Source of the DNA: Sphaerolaimus hirsutus
Taxonomy: Eukaryota; Nematoda; Chromadorea; Monhysterida; Sphaerolaimidae
Assembly: GCA_964036195.1 (NCBI GenBank)
Contig: OZ038450.1
Span: 4,466,701-4,530,700, forward strand
Reading direction: 5' to 3'
DNA: 64,000 nucleotides
Position 1 is the first letter of the stretch; the number at the start of each line of letters is the position of its first letter. The translations under genes and the position numbers were made by a program. The notes below the pieces were generated by a model. That model saw nothing but the letters and a program-made list of their open reading frames with translations. It did not search any database and was not told where the DNA came from. Of the stretch, positions 50,698-62,773 are shown one piece after another.

Positions 50698-52159
50698 TCT
50701 ATTTATCTGATCGGATGCTTAGTCATATAACACCTGCACTAAATTTTTTTCAAACGTTCCCGAATTTGATTTTCTATTCGACGACGAATTTTCCTCCAAT
50801 TCTCCCGAATTGGTAGGGAAAGTTTTGTAAGCCAGCTGGTGGCAGTCCCGCACCCTGTGACATAAACGTCAAATGCCATGTAAAATGTCATACAAATTTG
50901 TCAAATGTCATGTAATTGCCAAAGTACAGTAATTATATTTTCTTATCATCGAAAATCTGAAAAGTATTCACAACCATGTTTGTCAACTTTTCACGAAAAT
51001 TCCATGCTTTAATTATCATTGGCATGTTTCCATCATATCAGTCCGCCAACGCCAAGTTCATTTCACGTTTAGATTCATTCCAACAAGTTTTTAAGCATAT
51101 GTAAATATATATGTTTATTTAACACCATTCAAAACTTTTATGTTCAATGGAACAGAACAAAACAGTGGGAATTTATTTCAATAACAAAGCTGGTTACAAT
51201 TAGCATGCATCTTATTTCATAAGAATATAAGTAATACAGAAGTCTGATGGGGACATTATTGTGGAGAATAAAATTCAAGTTCAACATTTTTGTTTCTTCT
51301 GAGAAACATTGTCAATTGTTTTTCATGAAAACTCCCTTCTAAAATGTTGTAAATATTAATCGAGTGCCACTGAAAATTTGCCACTGTATTTACCTGATCA
51401 AAGAATCCACATTTCAAATATTGACTAGTATTAAAAACAAGTGCTTTGAATAAAGACAGTTTGTCACAAATAATCTACCAAAAAATACAAAACGCCTCAC
51501 TTTTTCAAGAAAAAAATATGGATAGAAAGGCTTCATCAAGGCACAAAATGGTAAAATGACAGGCCAAATAAATATTCAAAAATTGCATGACATGGGTGCA
51601 AATGGTAACTTACAACTCAAAAAGGCTTCCATTGCATGAGTTCCTTTAGTGTGTAACACGGAAAATTCATCTTTGAATGGGTGCCTAGCTTACAAAAGAA
51701 ATATTTTGTAAACACCAGAATTGCTTAAAATCAAACAACACAAGCTTAGATATAAAAACGAAACAGTGGAAACAAGCGTGTGTCCATCGCTACTGCTGAT
51801 TTCTCATCTGCCAGCCATTTAGAAGCCATTTCTGCAATGGAAATAGATGGATTTTTTCTACTCGGGTGGATGCAAAAAGTGCAAGCTAAGTGCAAAATAA
51901 CCAGCAAAAAAACTTGAAGACACCAGAATACCAGCTGGTATAAAGACACAATAAATAAGACACCAAATAAAAACGAGAAATTTTCATCTAGAACATAAAT
52001 AGGTGTAAACTCATAAACAAATAAACTCAAGTGATTTATTGCAATTCACCAGTTGGAATCCATCCATTGAAGTTCAAATTTCATATATGTATAACTAGTC
52101 CAAAATCATAATACCTAGCAATAATTCCCCTGAGTTTATGTATACACTCTCCCAAAAGT
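50698..52159. other. 3' flank and probable 3' UTR of the SRCIN1/KIAA1217-like gene
   Basis: A minus-strand AATAAA at 52040-52035 lies 120 nt after the stop codon and is a good polyA candidate. Further left there is a CATGTAAAATGTC-type repeat fragment (about 50845-50930) and AT-rich sequence with no supported gene. Confidence 0.5.
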
Positions 52160-55100
52160 TCACCTCTGCGCCCTCTCAGCCACAGCAGCTACAGCAGCTC
52201 TGGCCTGGGCCACAGCCTGACCATCCTGACTGTTCACACTCTCGCTGCTACCCCCCTGGGGGTCATTGTAGGCGTCACTTGTCACCCAGGGGGGTCTCCC
52301 CTTGCCACCCCCTGTGGCAGTGGGGTTCTCATGGGTACTAGTGGCATAGCCATGATTATTCATGATTGGCTCATCTTCCAGAGCGTTTGTGCGCTCCATG
52401 GGGTGCGGTAAGGGTCCCATGAGCTGCGCTTTCAGCTCTGCCAAGTCATGGGGCAGTTTCAGGGGTGCCTGGTTGGTGGTGCTTTGGTGGCTGGTGGTTG
52501 ATGTTGTGGACCGAACCTGCCTGTCCATTGTGGCATACCTGGGGTGGGGTTGGCAAGCTGCACTGCTGTTGGTGGATTGAAAGAGTAGGGTTAGATCATT
52601 TGCTGGCTTGTATCACACTGATGAGACTACATGCTTTACACAATGTTATCATAATTTGATGAGAGAAAAATCATGAGAAAATTCTGCTCTAGCTACTAAT
52701 GCATTGTAATGCCATGTACTAAAAAATTGTTCTTTATTCATATTTTATTCATTTCATTGTAAAGCATGTTATGTGATCAGTGACAATATGCGAGGTTCTG
52801 TATGTTGGCATGCATATTGATTGATGTTGCTCAAAGGGTTGAGGTGTTTTCTCGTGTTGTTACTTTTTTGCATTGTTGTGTTGCATTTGCAAACACATGA
52901 TCATATCATCATTTACTGAAAATATGGTATTCACTCAAATGACATTAACTCCAATTAAAATGCTAATCAAGCAGAGACCCTTCACCAAAATCAACCGCCA
53001 CCATAAAGCCACTAACTTCATAGGTGGGGGTGGCACCTTTGGTTGTTGACCCTCCATCTTATCCCCACCAATAGGCTCCGAGCTAACTGAACTAGGCGTA
53101 GTTTCCCTTTGATTCTGGCTTGGTTGCCCAACAGAGGGGAACCCCATTCTCTGTGTATGACTACCATGAGTTTGCTTCTCAGCCGAACCACCACCTGGGC
53201 TTGGAGACGCGCCAACAGTTTGCAATTCTACCAGCAAGGAGTCCAATAGATTGGTGTCGCTGGGCTGCTGGGTCTGGCCGCTGGTTGCATACTGGCTCGA
53301 TGTCAGGGGGTGCGGGTTTGGGGTGTAAGGGGTTGACGTGGAGTGGGGGGTTACCGACGCTGACCTGGGGTTGGAATTGGGTTCCGTTGCTAGGGGGAGT
53401 GGGGTTCAAAGCGGCGGATAAGCGGCAAGCGGTGGACTATGGCTACTACTAAGTGTTGGTGTTCCTTTTTGCCAAGCGGTGTGATTGTGGACATCCTTTC
53501 CAGTATTATTAAGTTTGATAATCCAAACCACCCACCTAGGTTTAGCCCTGGATTGCATGCCAGGGGGTGCCGGTTTGGGGGGTGGTTGTGGACCCCTGTA
53601 GCCGGTCGGAGGTGGGGGCACCGGTGGTGCAGGAGCTGGACCCCTCGAAGAGCCCAAGGGTTCACGCAGGTCATCTTGTGAACGGCGCTGAGGGTGGTAA
53701 ATTGTTGTTGTTTTTTGGTGACTGGAGGACTAGATTCTTTGGAAGTTTTAGTGGATGGGTTTTATGTAAATTCATGTGTGCTGTGCATTTCAAATTCGAG
53801 TGCTGTATTTCTTATAATAGAAGAGCGCCATTCTATTTTTTTCATCAGTTTTTTACCTGCCGTTCTATTGGACGTGCCGTTCTATTGGAGACTGCCGTTC
53901 TATTGTTTCTGTGAGTGCTAAAAGAGCCAAAACCTGCCGTTCTATTGGAGGTATGCCATCCTATTAGACGAAATACGGTATACGTATTGTGTAACGTAAT
54001 GGAAAACGACCACCACTATTTAACTCACCCTGAGTGCACTCTGTGGCAGCTGCCTAGCGCCACTGGCCGATGTGCCTCGAATCATTTCCTGATCTTGGAC
54101 CATTGCCAGCTTTTTCATTGTCATCATTGTGTTGGTCATCTTTTTGCAACGCTTCAGCACAACGTCCATTTTTACCGGTTCCTCTTTGAGGAATCTGGAA
54201 GAAATCATTTTTGAAAAAAGTTTTTACCTGTCTTTTTCAACTGGCGTAGCTTTGACGCACCTTTCATCCTTGACAACTTTCTCCATTTCGGCGCTCATCA
54301 CAGCCTTCATGTGCGTGTGCAGCGCGGGGAATTGCGCTGCGACATTTTTCCATTGCATCGTTTAAAAAATGAATTGAAAACATTTTAAAAAAATCACTTA
54401 AAAATGACCATTGGCACAAATACCCGAAGCCAAAACCTCCAAAAATCAATCTCAACCAACTTTTCAAATGCGCCGCCAGTCTGCCGATGGAAGCGAGCTG
54501 GTTGGTGAACCCTTCGACCTCCGTTACGCGCAGCTTCCTGTTCGTGTTGACCACCGCCAAACGCAGAGATTCCACATCTGATTCTAGATCGCTGAGAGGG
54601 GGTATGCGATTTTTTGCACTTTTTTGAGTGTGTGCTGATAAATGTGGCGGTTGAGTACAGTCGTTAAGTGTGTGTGGCACTTTTTGTTGCAACGATTGAT
54701 TGTGTTGGTAATTGACATTATTTAATGGTATCGTCGAATATTTACTTCGGTGTTCCGGTACAATCCGAGAACTTGGCGCCATTTCAATGCGCTAATCACG
54801 GTACTCTATTATTCTCAGTTTGGCACCTTTGGCATCAGCGCCACCTTTTTCAAAAAGCGCCACAAAATTCGCAAAAAAAGTGTCACCTACACACTACACT
54901 CGACAGACCGCAAAGCATGCGTCCAACATTACTTATGTCTCAGTCAATAACGCGCGAGAAGTATACTTATGCATGCGCGCACTTTCAAAAAAATTCAAAA
55001 AAAAACGCGGCGTCATGTAAAAACAATGTTCTTTTGTTCCTGAAACGTTTTTTGTTCAACAAATTTGACGTTATCAACGATGACGTCACGATCAGGTGCT

Positions 55101-58100
55101 CCCTCCAAAAAAAGCACACCACGCAGTCCGCCGATTATACTAAGTCGATAATTTGCCACACCAACCCCAAAGCGCCATCTAATCTGCGCATGGCTGCCCT
55201 GTGCCTGTCAGCTTCCTGATCGGCGAGCGCGCGCTTGCGCCAAAATTCCTCATCCGTGGCGTGCGGCGCCAATGGCGCTTCCAGGTCCAGTTGTGATTTT
55301 ATGGCCGCAGTGATGTTTGAGTTGGCCGTCGATTGGCGCTGTGTGGGGGAGGGGGGGGGGGCAATTTTGGAGGTTGATTTTTTTGTCTCTGGATACAGTG
55401 GTTTCGCATACTGTTCATGTTTTTCTTCTCAATATTTGTGCCAAAAGAGCGCCTAGGACGACATAACGATTTTGGGAGGTTTACTTTATCGTTGTGTTGC
55501 AATCTAGGTTCGTTTCATTCTATTTTGATCTGAAAAATTACACCTTACAGTAGCATATGACCTACCTCCCCACCAAATCCCCAGAAAATATTCCCCCCCC
55601 CGTCAAATAATCCCCCATTAACCCACATTACTCTCCAGTAGCTGTTTAATCTTCTCGTAAGTCTCCCTGAGTAGTTCCTTGCTCGCCTGAGAATTCATCT
55701 GCGCCAATCGTTTCACGTGTTTCAGTTCGGCCTGGACGTCGCCGACGCGGTGCTTTACATCGTAAAGTTGGCGTCTCAAAGCTGGGGATGTAGTGCGCGC
55801 AGTGGTCGCGTGCTGTAGATCTGACTGCACCTTGGGGGGGTAATGTTTTTTTTGGTTTTTGGTTTCAAATTTAGGAGATTTTGTGGTGAAAAATAACGCC
55901 GATGGATAAGCAGCCGTTTTTCCCAAAGATTGAGCCCATGTATAGCTTGTACCAATTTCGCGGTACACTATTTACCGTGTAAAGCAAGTCATAGCCTTAC
56001 GAAAAAGTGTAAAAACATTCCATTCGAACAAACTATTCATGCCTTATTTTTGAAGACGATTTTTAATGCTCGTTGGCCAAATTCATGCCTGATTTCCTAG
56101 AGGACAATTGCAGAGCCATATTATTTCCGTTCTAATGTTATAAATCTTACAGTGAATTTCGATTTGATTTACATTTCCTCGCCCTTACGCCGTTACTTGA
56201 TAACTCTGACAAGCTTTGTCGTGGAATGCCGTGGAAGATTTCCCCCCAAAATAAAATAAAATCACAAATCCCCCGAAACCCAACCGAATGAAAGCTCATC
56301 TCACTCTGCCTGTCCACCTCACTAGCAGCATCGACTTCACTACTCAAAGCGCTGCCCTGCACTTTACTGCCTCCCAAAATCTCCCTTCTCAAGGCCTCGT
56401 AATCCCTCTGCAGGGTGGCGTTGGCCTCGGACATGTGGCTGGACACGTTGGACCCGCCCGAGGTGGTGTGCTTGGCCGACAGGGCCGAGTGCACCAGCGA
56501 GGACAGATTGGCCAGCTGTTTTTCCATGCCCATCATGCGCAGTCTGCGTGGGGTGGTTTCGGGTGTCTCAGCGCATGTGAGCTCTCAGCGCATTTTGCAC
56601 CATATGCACGGCGGTACAATCAATCTATTTAGATAAAGCATATCATCGATTAGTTTCCTCGGGGAATTATTTTTTCGTCAGACTCTTTCTGGAGGAACTA
56701 GGTATTCAAGGGTGAGTATTATTTTCGTCAAAGTTTCCTGCCATATTTATTCCACCTAGGTACCTACCTTTTTCTACCAGTCTGCGCGTAAATACCACAG
56801 CGCATTTTCCAGCACCATAAATACAATCACCTCATTAATCACCAAGCCATCCCCCCTACCCTTCACCCTGCAACCCTACCGCACCTAGCCTCCTCGTCGA
56901 TGACGGGCGTGGCGCTGCCCGACCGCCCGATGCTGTCGTCCCGCTCGGGGTAGGGCATGCGGGCAAAAGGGCGTGACATGTGCCCTCCGCTCGCTTCCGT
57001 GTCCGAGCCTATTTTGGGTGGCATTTTGTTTGACATCAGTTTTTGGGGGTTTAATTTTTGGCTGAGGTTTTTCTGGGGAGGGCCGTTTGGGAAAGAGACA
57101 TTTTTCTTTACTCTGAAAGTATGCTTACGTGAGAAGTCACAAAATAATCAGCTTTACAAAATCCCAATCAACAAACAATACCCTCAAATACTCACCCGCA
57201 CTCAATCTGCCACCATACTGCCTCGCACCGACCCCATGTCCGATACTACCATAACCGGCGTACCCCCTGGGGGGTCCCGTGGCCCCCGGGGGCAATGCGC
57301 TCGCTGGCCTGGTGGGGTAGTACACCCCCCTGGGACCTACGCCCACCCCCATTCCTGGGGAGGTTTGGTTGGGGTACCCACGGTTACGGGTTGTGGATGG
57401 TGGGTAGAAACCTAGGGGGGGGGAGGGGGGGAGGGTGTGTTTGTTTGGCGAGTTATGTGTGTGTGTGCGTGTAAATTTAGGATTCAAGAGCAACTAGATT
57501 TTCACAAAATCTAGAGGTTCAACTAAATTTTCCCCCAAAAATCGTACGTATTGTAACGTTAGAGCTCTTTTATATCATTCGTCATTTGGAGTTTTATCAC
57601 TGCTTCTGCTCATTGGTGTTAAATATGCTGCGAGTAACATTTTTTTAAATATACCTCTTTTAAATATAGGTCATTCAAAAAAAGACTTTCCCACTTCCAA
57701 AACCACCAATGTAATAAAATCAAAATCTTAAAGTCAATCAAAAAATGCACCCAACCAACCCCTTCCAACACCCCTGACATCAGCCATATCCAATTCACTC
57801 TCACTATAGTACTGCAACTCATCTTCAAATTGAGTCGGGGCCCTGGCACCGATTTGGGGCGGGGCCGCATGGATCTGGGGTGGGGGACCCCCTTGAGTGG
57901 GGGGTGACTGGATACCTGGAGCCCCGCCCGATTCCAAGGGGGTGGGCGTTTTCGCATTGTGCTCGCGCAGCCGCAGGATGCATCGATCGCGGATGTCACT
58001 GGAATTTTTATAATTGAGTTATTTAACATAAATATTTACCTATTAATAAATACATAATTGAGGTTGGGTTGAGTAAAGTTGGATAGATATTTTTTGTTGA

Positions 58101-61100
58101 GTTTGGGAAGTATACTGTCGAGCACTTTTAGTTACTGTTCTTTTGTACTAGAAAAGGAGCTTTTTGTATGCTTTTGGTGGAAACTGGAATAAGGGCTGTT
58201 TAGTGTTTAAATAACTAACCGAATATTACGCGCATAAATTCACGTGTCCCAATTTTTGGCTGGTTAATAAGAACTTTATAATGCATATCCAGAAAAGTTT
58301 GTAGGTCCAGACTTTGCTATCAAACTTTTCATGTATAAATATGAAGCATCCTTACATGCTGTATTTATAAATATGTAGGTACCGTATTTCCTCGAAATAC
58401 CCCCCCCCCTTGAAATACCCCCCCCCTCGTTTGACCCCCCCCCTCTCGAGACCACTATGAAACAATCACCCCCCCCCCTCGAAATACCCCCCCCCCAAAT
58501 TGAGTGTAAAGGGAACGTACATGACAATAACTGTAGTTTGTGTTCAGTGTACTGCAGAACACACGTTAAAACAATGTCGGTGTCACGTTAGAACAGTGTA
58601 CATACCATCTACATACTAATATTAGTCTACAGAACCTTATAAATGGCGGATTTTGTTGCATTTTTCGACGTCTGCGTACGTTTCAGACGACAATTTCGTA
58701 CTTGGTTTTCAAAAATTTTCTTGTGAAACAATCACCCCCCCCCTCGAAATACCCCCCCCCCTCGTTTAACCCCCCCCCTCTCGGGACCACTATGAAACAA
58801 TCACCCCCCGGGGGGTATTTCGAGGAAATACGGTACATAAAAAATAATATAAAAAAGTACCGACGAAAAATAATCTTGTTACATCCACAAACATATCACC
58901 CTACACCATATAGGTACACACCCAAATGTCGTATCATCCCTATGATGAACAGTGGTCTCTTTATTCAGGCTACCATAACCCTGCCCTAGTGACACCCTTC
59001 TCCTAGGCAAGGAGTCGTGAAATGTTGTAGTAGGGCTCGTATAAATCGATTCACTTCCTTGTCCACTGATCCTCTGTCTGGCTTCCTCCCGCGTTTGAAA
59101 AATAGTCCCTTCGCTTATTTTTGGCAATGGGGGTGGCCTATTTTTTTGGAGAAATTTTTTGCTGGTAATTTGGTTCCATCTAAAAATGTCCAAAAATTTC
59201 TAGCCGATTTTGTCACCTGAATGTGGGCGAGAAACCATTCGTATGCGGAGCTCTGTATGGAACTTTGTCTCTTTGTGAACCAGAGATTCCGGTGATAGTT
59301 TGGCGCCTTTCGAGCTGTGATTTTCGATCAACACTTGGCATGGTGCCAATGTTGAAGCCAGATTCAAAGGTGTAATGATTGGGCCTTCTGTTCATGTTTA
59401 TAACACAGTCCGACTGAATATTAATTAAAATAGCTACTATGCATTTGAATTTTGTACTGAAAATGTCAAGTGTACTGAAGGGTAATCTGTTCAGTAGGTT
59501 ATGTTTGCTTTGGCTGATGGTAATGATGTTACGCGAGTTCGGCGCCTGGTAGTTCACCCTTATCAGTTTTACGCGAGCCCTGTTCCAATTTAACCTTGGT
59601 GAATACGCGAAATTTATGTTAGATCGCTAATTTGATCTTATCACGAGATATGAAATATAAAAATATGAGATATGAAAACAGGCAAGAATCCCCACGGGTT
59701 TTCAGTGACGACAAAAATATGTATTACCGTATTTCTTCTAATAGAACGGCGCCGTTCTATTTTTTTCGTCAACTTTTTTACCTGCTGTTCTATTGGAGAT
59801 GCCGTTCTATTGGAGGCTGCCGTTCTATTTTTTTCATCAAATTACACAATTTGCATTTTAACATACGGTAGTTACGGTAGTAAGAAATACGGTAGTTATC
59901 ACTGACATTTTGTGATGCAATTTTACAATTTAACGCAGGACCTGGCATATTATTTTTGAAAAAATTTATTATTTATGTTTTGAAGTTTGTTGTAGCCATG
60001 CAAATCGGCTTTGTCTAGTGGCAATTGCAAAAAAAATTGCAAAGATAAAAACAAACATATTTCAGAAAAAATGATTGGGCCGGTCCCGTGTGCCGATTTT
60101 TTCACACAGGCCGAGGACACATGTCAAATCTTCCACTTTCAAATAGATCACAAAAAGGTGCTTTATGATTAAATTTTTTGTCTTCAGAGACAATATGTGT
60201 GAACGCCACATAAATAATCGTGAAAATTCGGTGGGCCACTTACAAATTGGGACCAGCCCCATCTTTGGCAAATCACAAATTTGCACCGTTTTTATGGACA
60301 TTATTTCTATCACCGGATGAAAAACGTTCAGACATTTTGAGCGATCACAATCAATTACGTCAATTACAAAATTACAACTCCGTTTCGGGCGGCTAAATCA
60401 AATACGCGCAGTTCAAATATTTAGTAATTTATTGGCATTATTTTGTGTGTAGAGAAAGATCTGGTGCAGTTTCATTAATCTGATAACAGATAGTAATGAT
60501 ATTAAAATACCTAAGTGTTACATCAAAATGCGATTCACCACCACAACGGGTTTTCTGTGAAAAAATGGGTACGAAGTGAAATGGTATTGACGCTTAGTAT
60601 GGTACTTTCTGTTGTGACTTTTTCTAGATTGAAAATGGTTTTGGACAATAAATTTGTCTAACTAATGTCGGCTATTTCTAAATATTATGACCATTGACCA
60701 GTCCAGTCCCATGTGCACTGAAAAATTTCATGTAAGATATAGGATGCCCCACAAATTTGTCAAATGTTATGTAAGATATAGGATGTCACACAAATTCTGT
60801 AAAAATGGAAAATATCCAGTAAAAGAGAACATTTTACCTTAAACATAAATTTGACAAATAGGTATGTGAAACTTTGTTTGACATTTTACATGGGACGGGA
60901 CTGGCTCCGGGGATTATTTCTGCCAGTGGATAAGTTTTTTTTATATTTACAAGAAAACTTCGAAGTATGAGTAAGTGAAGTCACAATTGATATTTAAGAT
61001 CAAGTGACAAGCACATTTGAAGTGGCAAGTATTTGTATTCACCAATTTTCTTCTCACATGTGAGTTGACAAGTCACTATGATTCCACTTGCCATTTTATG

Positions 61101-62773
61101 TATTTGACATTTGTTCATCTGAAAATTGACACCATTTTCCTCTTTAAGTTGTCTGCCTCAGAACTTTTCAAACACAGAACGGATCAGTTAACGTCAGTTC
61201 AAGGTTTCGCTTTTCAACTAATTTTTGTGACAAAGTATGGCGTGGAAATTGGCGGAAACAAATTTTTGTAAACTTCTGCATAAAAAGTGTCGGCATGCGA
61301 GAGATGTTTTATGGACCTATGTTCACGTTGTCAGAAATGTGAGTGATAAAAAACAAATACACTTAAAGAATACGGATGGAATTTGTGTGGGAACACCCAT
61401 CTGAGCGCGATTTAGTATAATTGTAAATTGCGACAGCTATAAAATATTTATATTCCAGTTTCCACCATCCCCATAAAAAATAAAAAATAAAATAAACCCA
61501 TCGCCCAAACAACCACTCACCCACAATCATCCAATTCATAGAAAAAGTCGCTTTTATCCTTATCCTGCACGTAAATCCTGACATGGGGCATCCTTAAATA
61601 ATCCACGCTAATTTCTTCAGGAAAAGCCTTCAGGAACAGGGATCGGACATCTGCCAGACTTTTCGGCGCGTCCGGAAGCGCCACTCGTTTCGTTTCGTCC
61701 TCCCATTGGAGAAAAACGACGCCTGTTTTTTTTGTTTTTTTTGGAGGGGTGAAGGTGTTTTGGGTGATTGAGTGACTGTGGACAGTTTTGTTATGGAGCT
61801 TTTATCAAGAAATGGGTGTAACTTCCCTTGGAAGCTCTTTAAAATACGTCAAAACACATTCAAAAAGTTAATGTCAGTCGCCAATATATTTTTAATCGGA
61901 ATTTTATCAAATTAGGCGCGCCACAGGTAAAAATTTTAAATTCTGTGCAAAAAATTTCATTCCATTCAAACTTGATTTCTTCTCCAGAACAAAACAGGAT
62001 ATTTACCTAGTTCTTGTGTACCATTTCGCAGTTATTAGCAAGGTTATTCCACACTGCAGATAAGGACATGCACATTTACAAAAAAAAACTATTTTTTTAT
62101 AAAGACTCAAAAAAATCCTTACATTGATCATAAAAAATTGGTGTCAACGTGTTGTAAGTGAGCTTGTCAAAAAAAACTTCACACACAAACAAAGGTACTC
62201 ACACTGCTTCACCCTCACGCTGGGGAATCTCAATTCACCAATGAGTGATCTTTGCTCAGCCCTCGTACAGCGCACACTATTTACCCTCCTAAATGGGTGC
62301 TGGTCAATTAAAAGTGCACTTTTACAGCTTTCACTGGTGGGCTCAGAGTCCACGTTGATGTTGTTGCCAATCTGCTTGGTGGTGCTATTGGACATCTTGT
62401 TGATGTCTCGCGGGATTACTTGTTTAGGGGTGTTTTTGTCCTTGTTTTGATGGTTGTTCAATGGTCTGGTGTTAATATTTGCATTGGTGCCGCTGTAGCT
62501 TGAATGAGAGGTTCTGCTGCACTTGGCCGTGACATATTCCTCTATTCTGTCCAGCAATGGCTTCCCGATTGGCGTTGATGTGGCTTGCGGCTGCATAATG
62601 TGTCCATTTTGATGTCCATCGGGACTTAGATATGATGAATTCATTTTCCACCCATTTTCAGCTATTCTCTGAGCATCTTTTCCATGTTGCGGCGGCCATT
62701 TTGGCAATTTCGAATTCCTGGAACTGGAACTTTTCGACGTTTTCTGCCTGTTATGCCAGTAGTTGAAATCCAT
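52160..62773 (-). CDS. KIAA1217/SRCIN1: SRCIN1/KIAA1217 (p140Cap / sickle tail) family scaffold, about 1075 aa, 14 exons
   Basis: Adaptor family linking Src signalling, actin and junctions. Exons: 62773-62203, 61722-61521, 57998-57772, 57411-57196, 57008-56885, 56543-56285, 55830-55627, 55338-55166, 54591-54461, 54336-54261, 54194-54029, 53687-53536, 53364-53017, 52538-52160. They sum to 3228 nt (1076 codons) with every phase matched. Residues 191-275 form the conserved AIP3-like N-terminal domain (VVFLQWEDETKRVALPDAP, RIYVQDKDKSDFFYELDD, then DIRDRCILRLREHN across a splice). Family motif GMEKQLANLSSLVHSAL is near 455. The coiled-coil core (about 533-783) includes FPALHTHMKAVMSAEME and FLKEEPVKMDVVLKRC. 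The C-terminal part is Pro-rich (APAPPVPPPPTG). Its length is near vertebrate SRCIN1. Two in-frame exons at 59387-58922 may add 129 residues. The ATG is provisional; further 5' exons are possible. Confidence 0.87.
53801..53980. mobile_element. CCGTATTT-type MITE in an intron, AGAACGGCG form
   Basis: Left end TGCTGTATTTCTTATAATAG, right end TATTAGACGAAATACGGTA, with CCGTTCTATTGGA repeats. Lies in intron 11 of the SRCIN1-like gene. Confidence 0.65.
54893..55142. mobile_element. MITE, TACTCGGCGG family, in an intron
   Basis: Ends ACACTCGACAGACCGC and GCAGTCCGCCGATTATA with an internal ACGATGACGTCACGATC box. Ends 24 bp from the exon at 55338-55166. Confidence 0.5.
58380..58835. mobile_element. 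CCGTATTT-type MITE in an intron, CCCCTCGAA form (copy 4)
   Basis: Begins TACCGTATTTCCTCGAAATA and ends TATTTCGAGGAAATACGGTA. Left and right blocks repeat ACCACTATGAAACAATCACC beside C runs. Lies between the cassette exons and exon 3. Confidence 0.8.
58922..59387 (-). CDS. Two candidate cassette exons of the SRCIN1/KIAA1217-like gene
   Basis: Exons 59387-59217 (171 nt) and 59137-58922 (216 nt) are open, have AG and GT borders, start and end in phase 2, and are multiples of three, so either or both could be inserted between exon 2 and exon 3 without shifting the frame. They encode Ser/Pro/basic sequence (RPPPLPKISEGTIFQ, SLPRRRVSLGQGYG). They would split the AIP3-like domain between FFYELDD and DIRDRC, which is unexpected. 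Acceptors are weak in pyrimidines. A nested separate gene is the alternative. Confidence 0.45.
59725..59894. mobile_element. CCGTATTT-type MITE in an intron, AGAACGGCG form
   Basis: Begins TACCGTATTTCTTCTAATAG; the right end carries two partial ACGGTA repeats. CCGTTCTATTGGAG units inside as at 53801-53980. Confidence 0.65.
60076..60260. repeat. Short inverted-repeat element, GGGCCGGTCCC ends
   Basis: GGGCCGGTCCCGTGTGCCGA at the left and GGGACCAGCCCC at the right are imperfect inverse copies. Related to the CAGTCCCGCAC fragments near 42630 and 50848. Confidence 0.4.
60698..60906. mobile_element. MITE, CCAGTCCAGTCCCATG ends
   Basis: Ends CCAGTCCAGTCCCATG and CATGGGACGGGACTGG are inverted, with ATGTAAGATATAGGATG and TTTGTCAAATG repeats inside. 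Lies in intron 2 of the SRCIN1-like gene. Confidence 0.6.

Noticed and set aside
59533..59579. A 47-nt exon of the SRCIN1-like gene reading ARVKLIRVNYQAPNSR
   Set aside because: It enters in the right phase and vaguely resembles the end of the AIP3-like domain, but it leaves in a phase that fits no neighbour, and DIRDRCILRL at 57998 is the better continuation.
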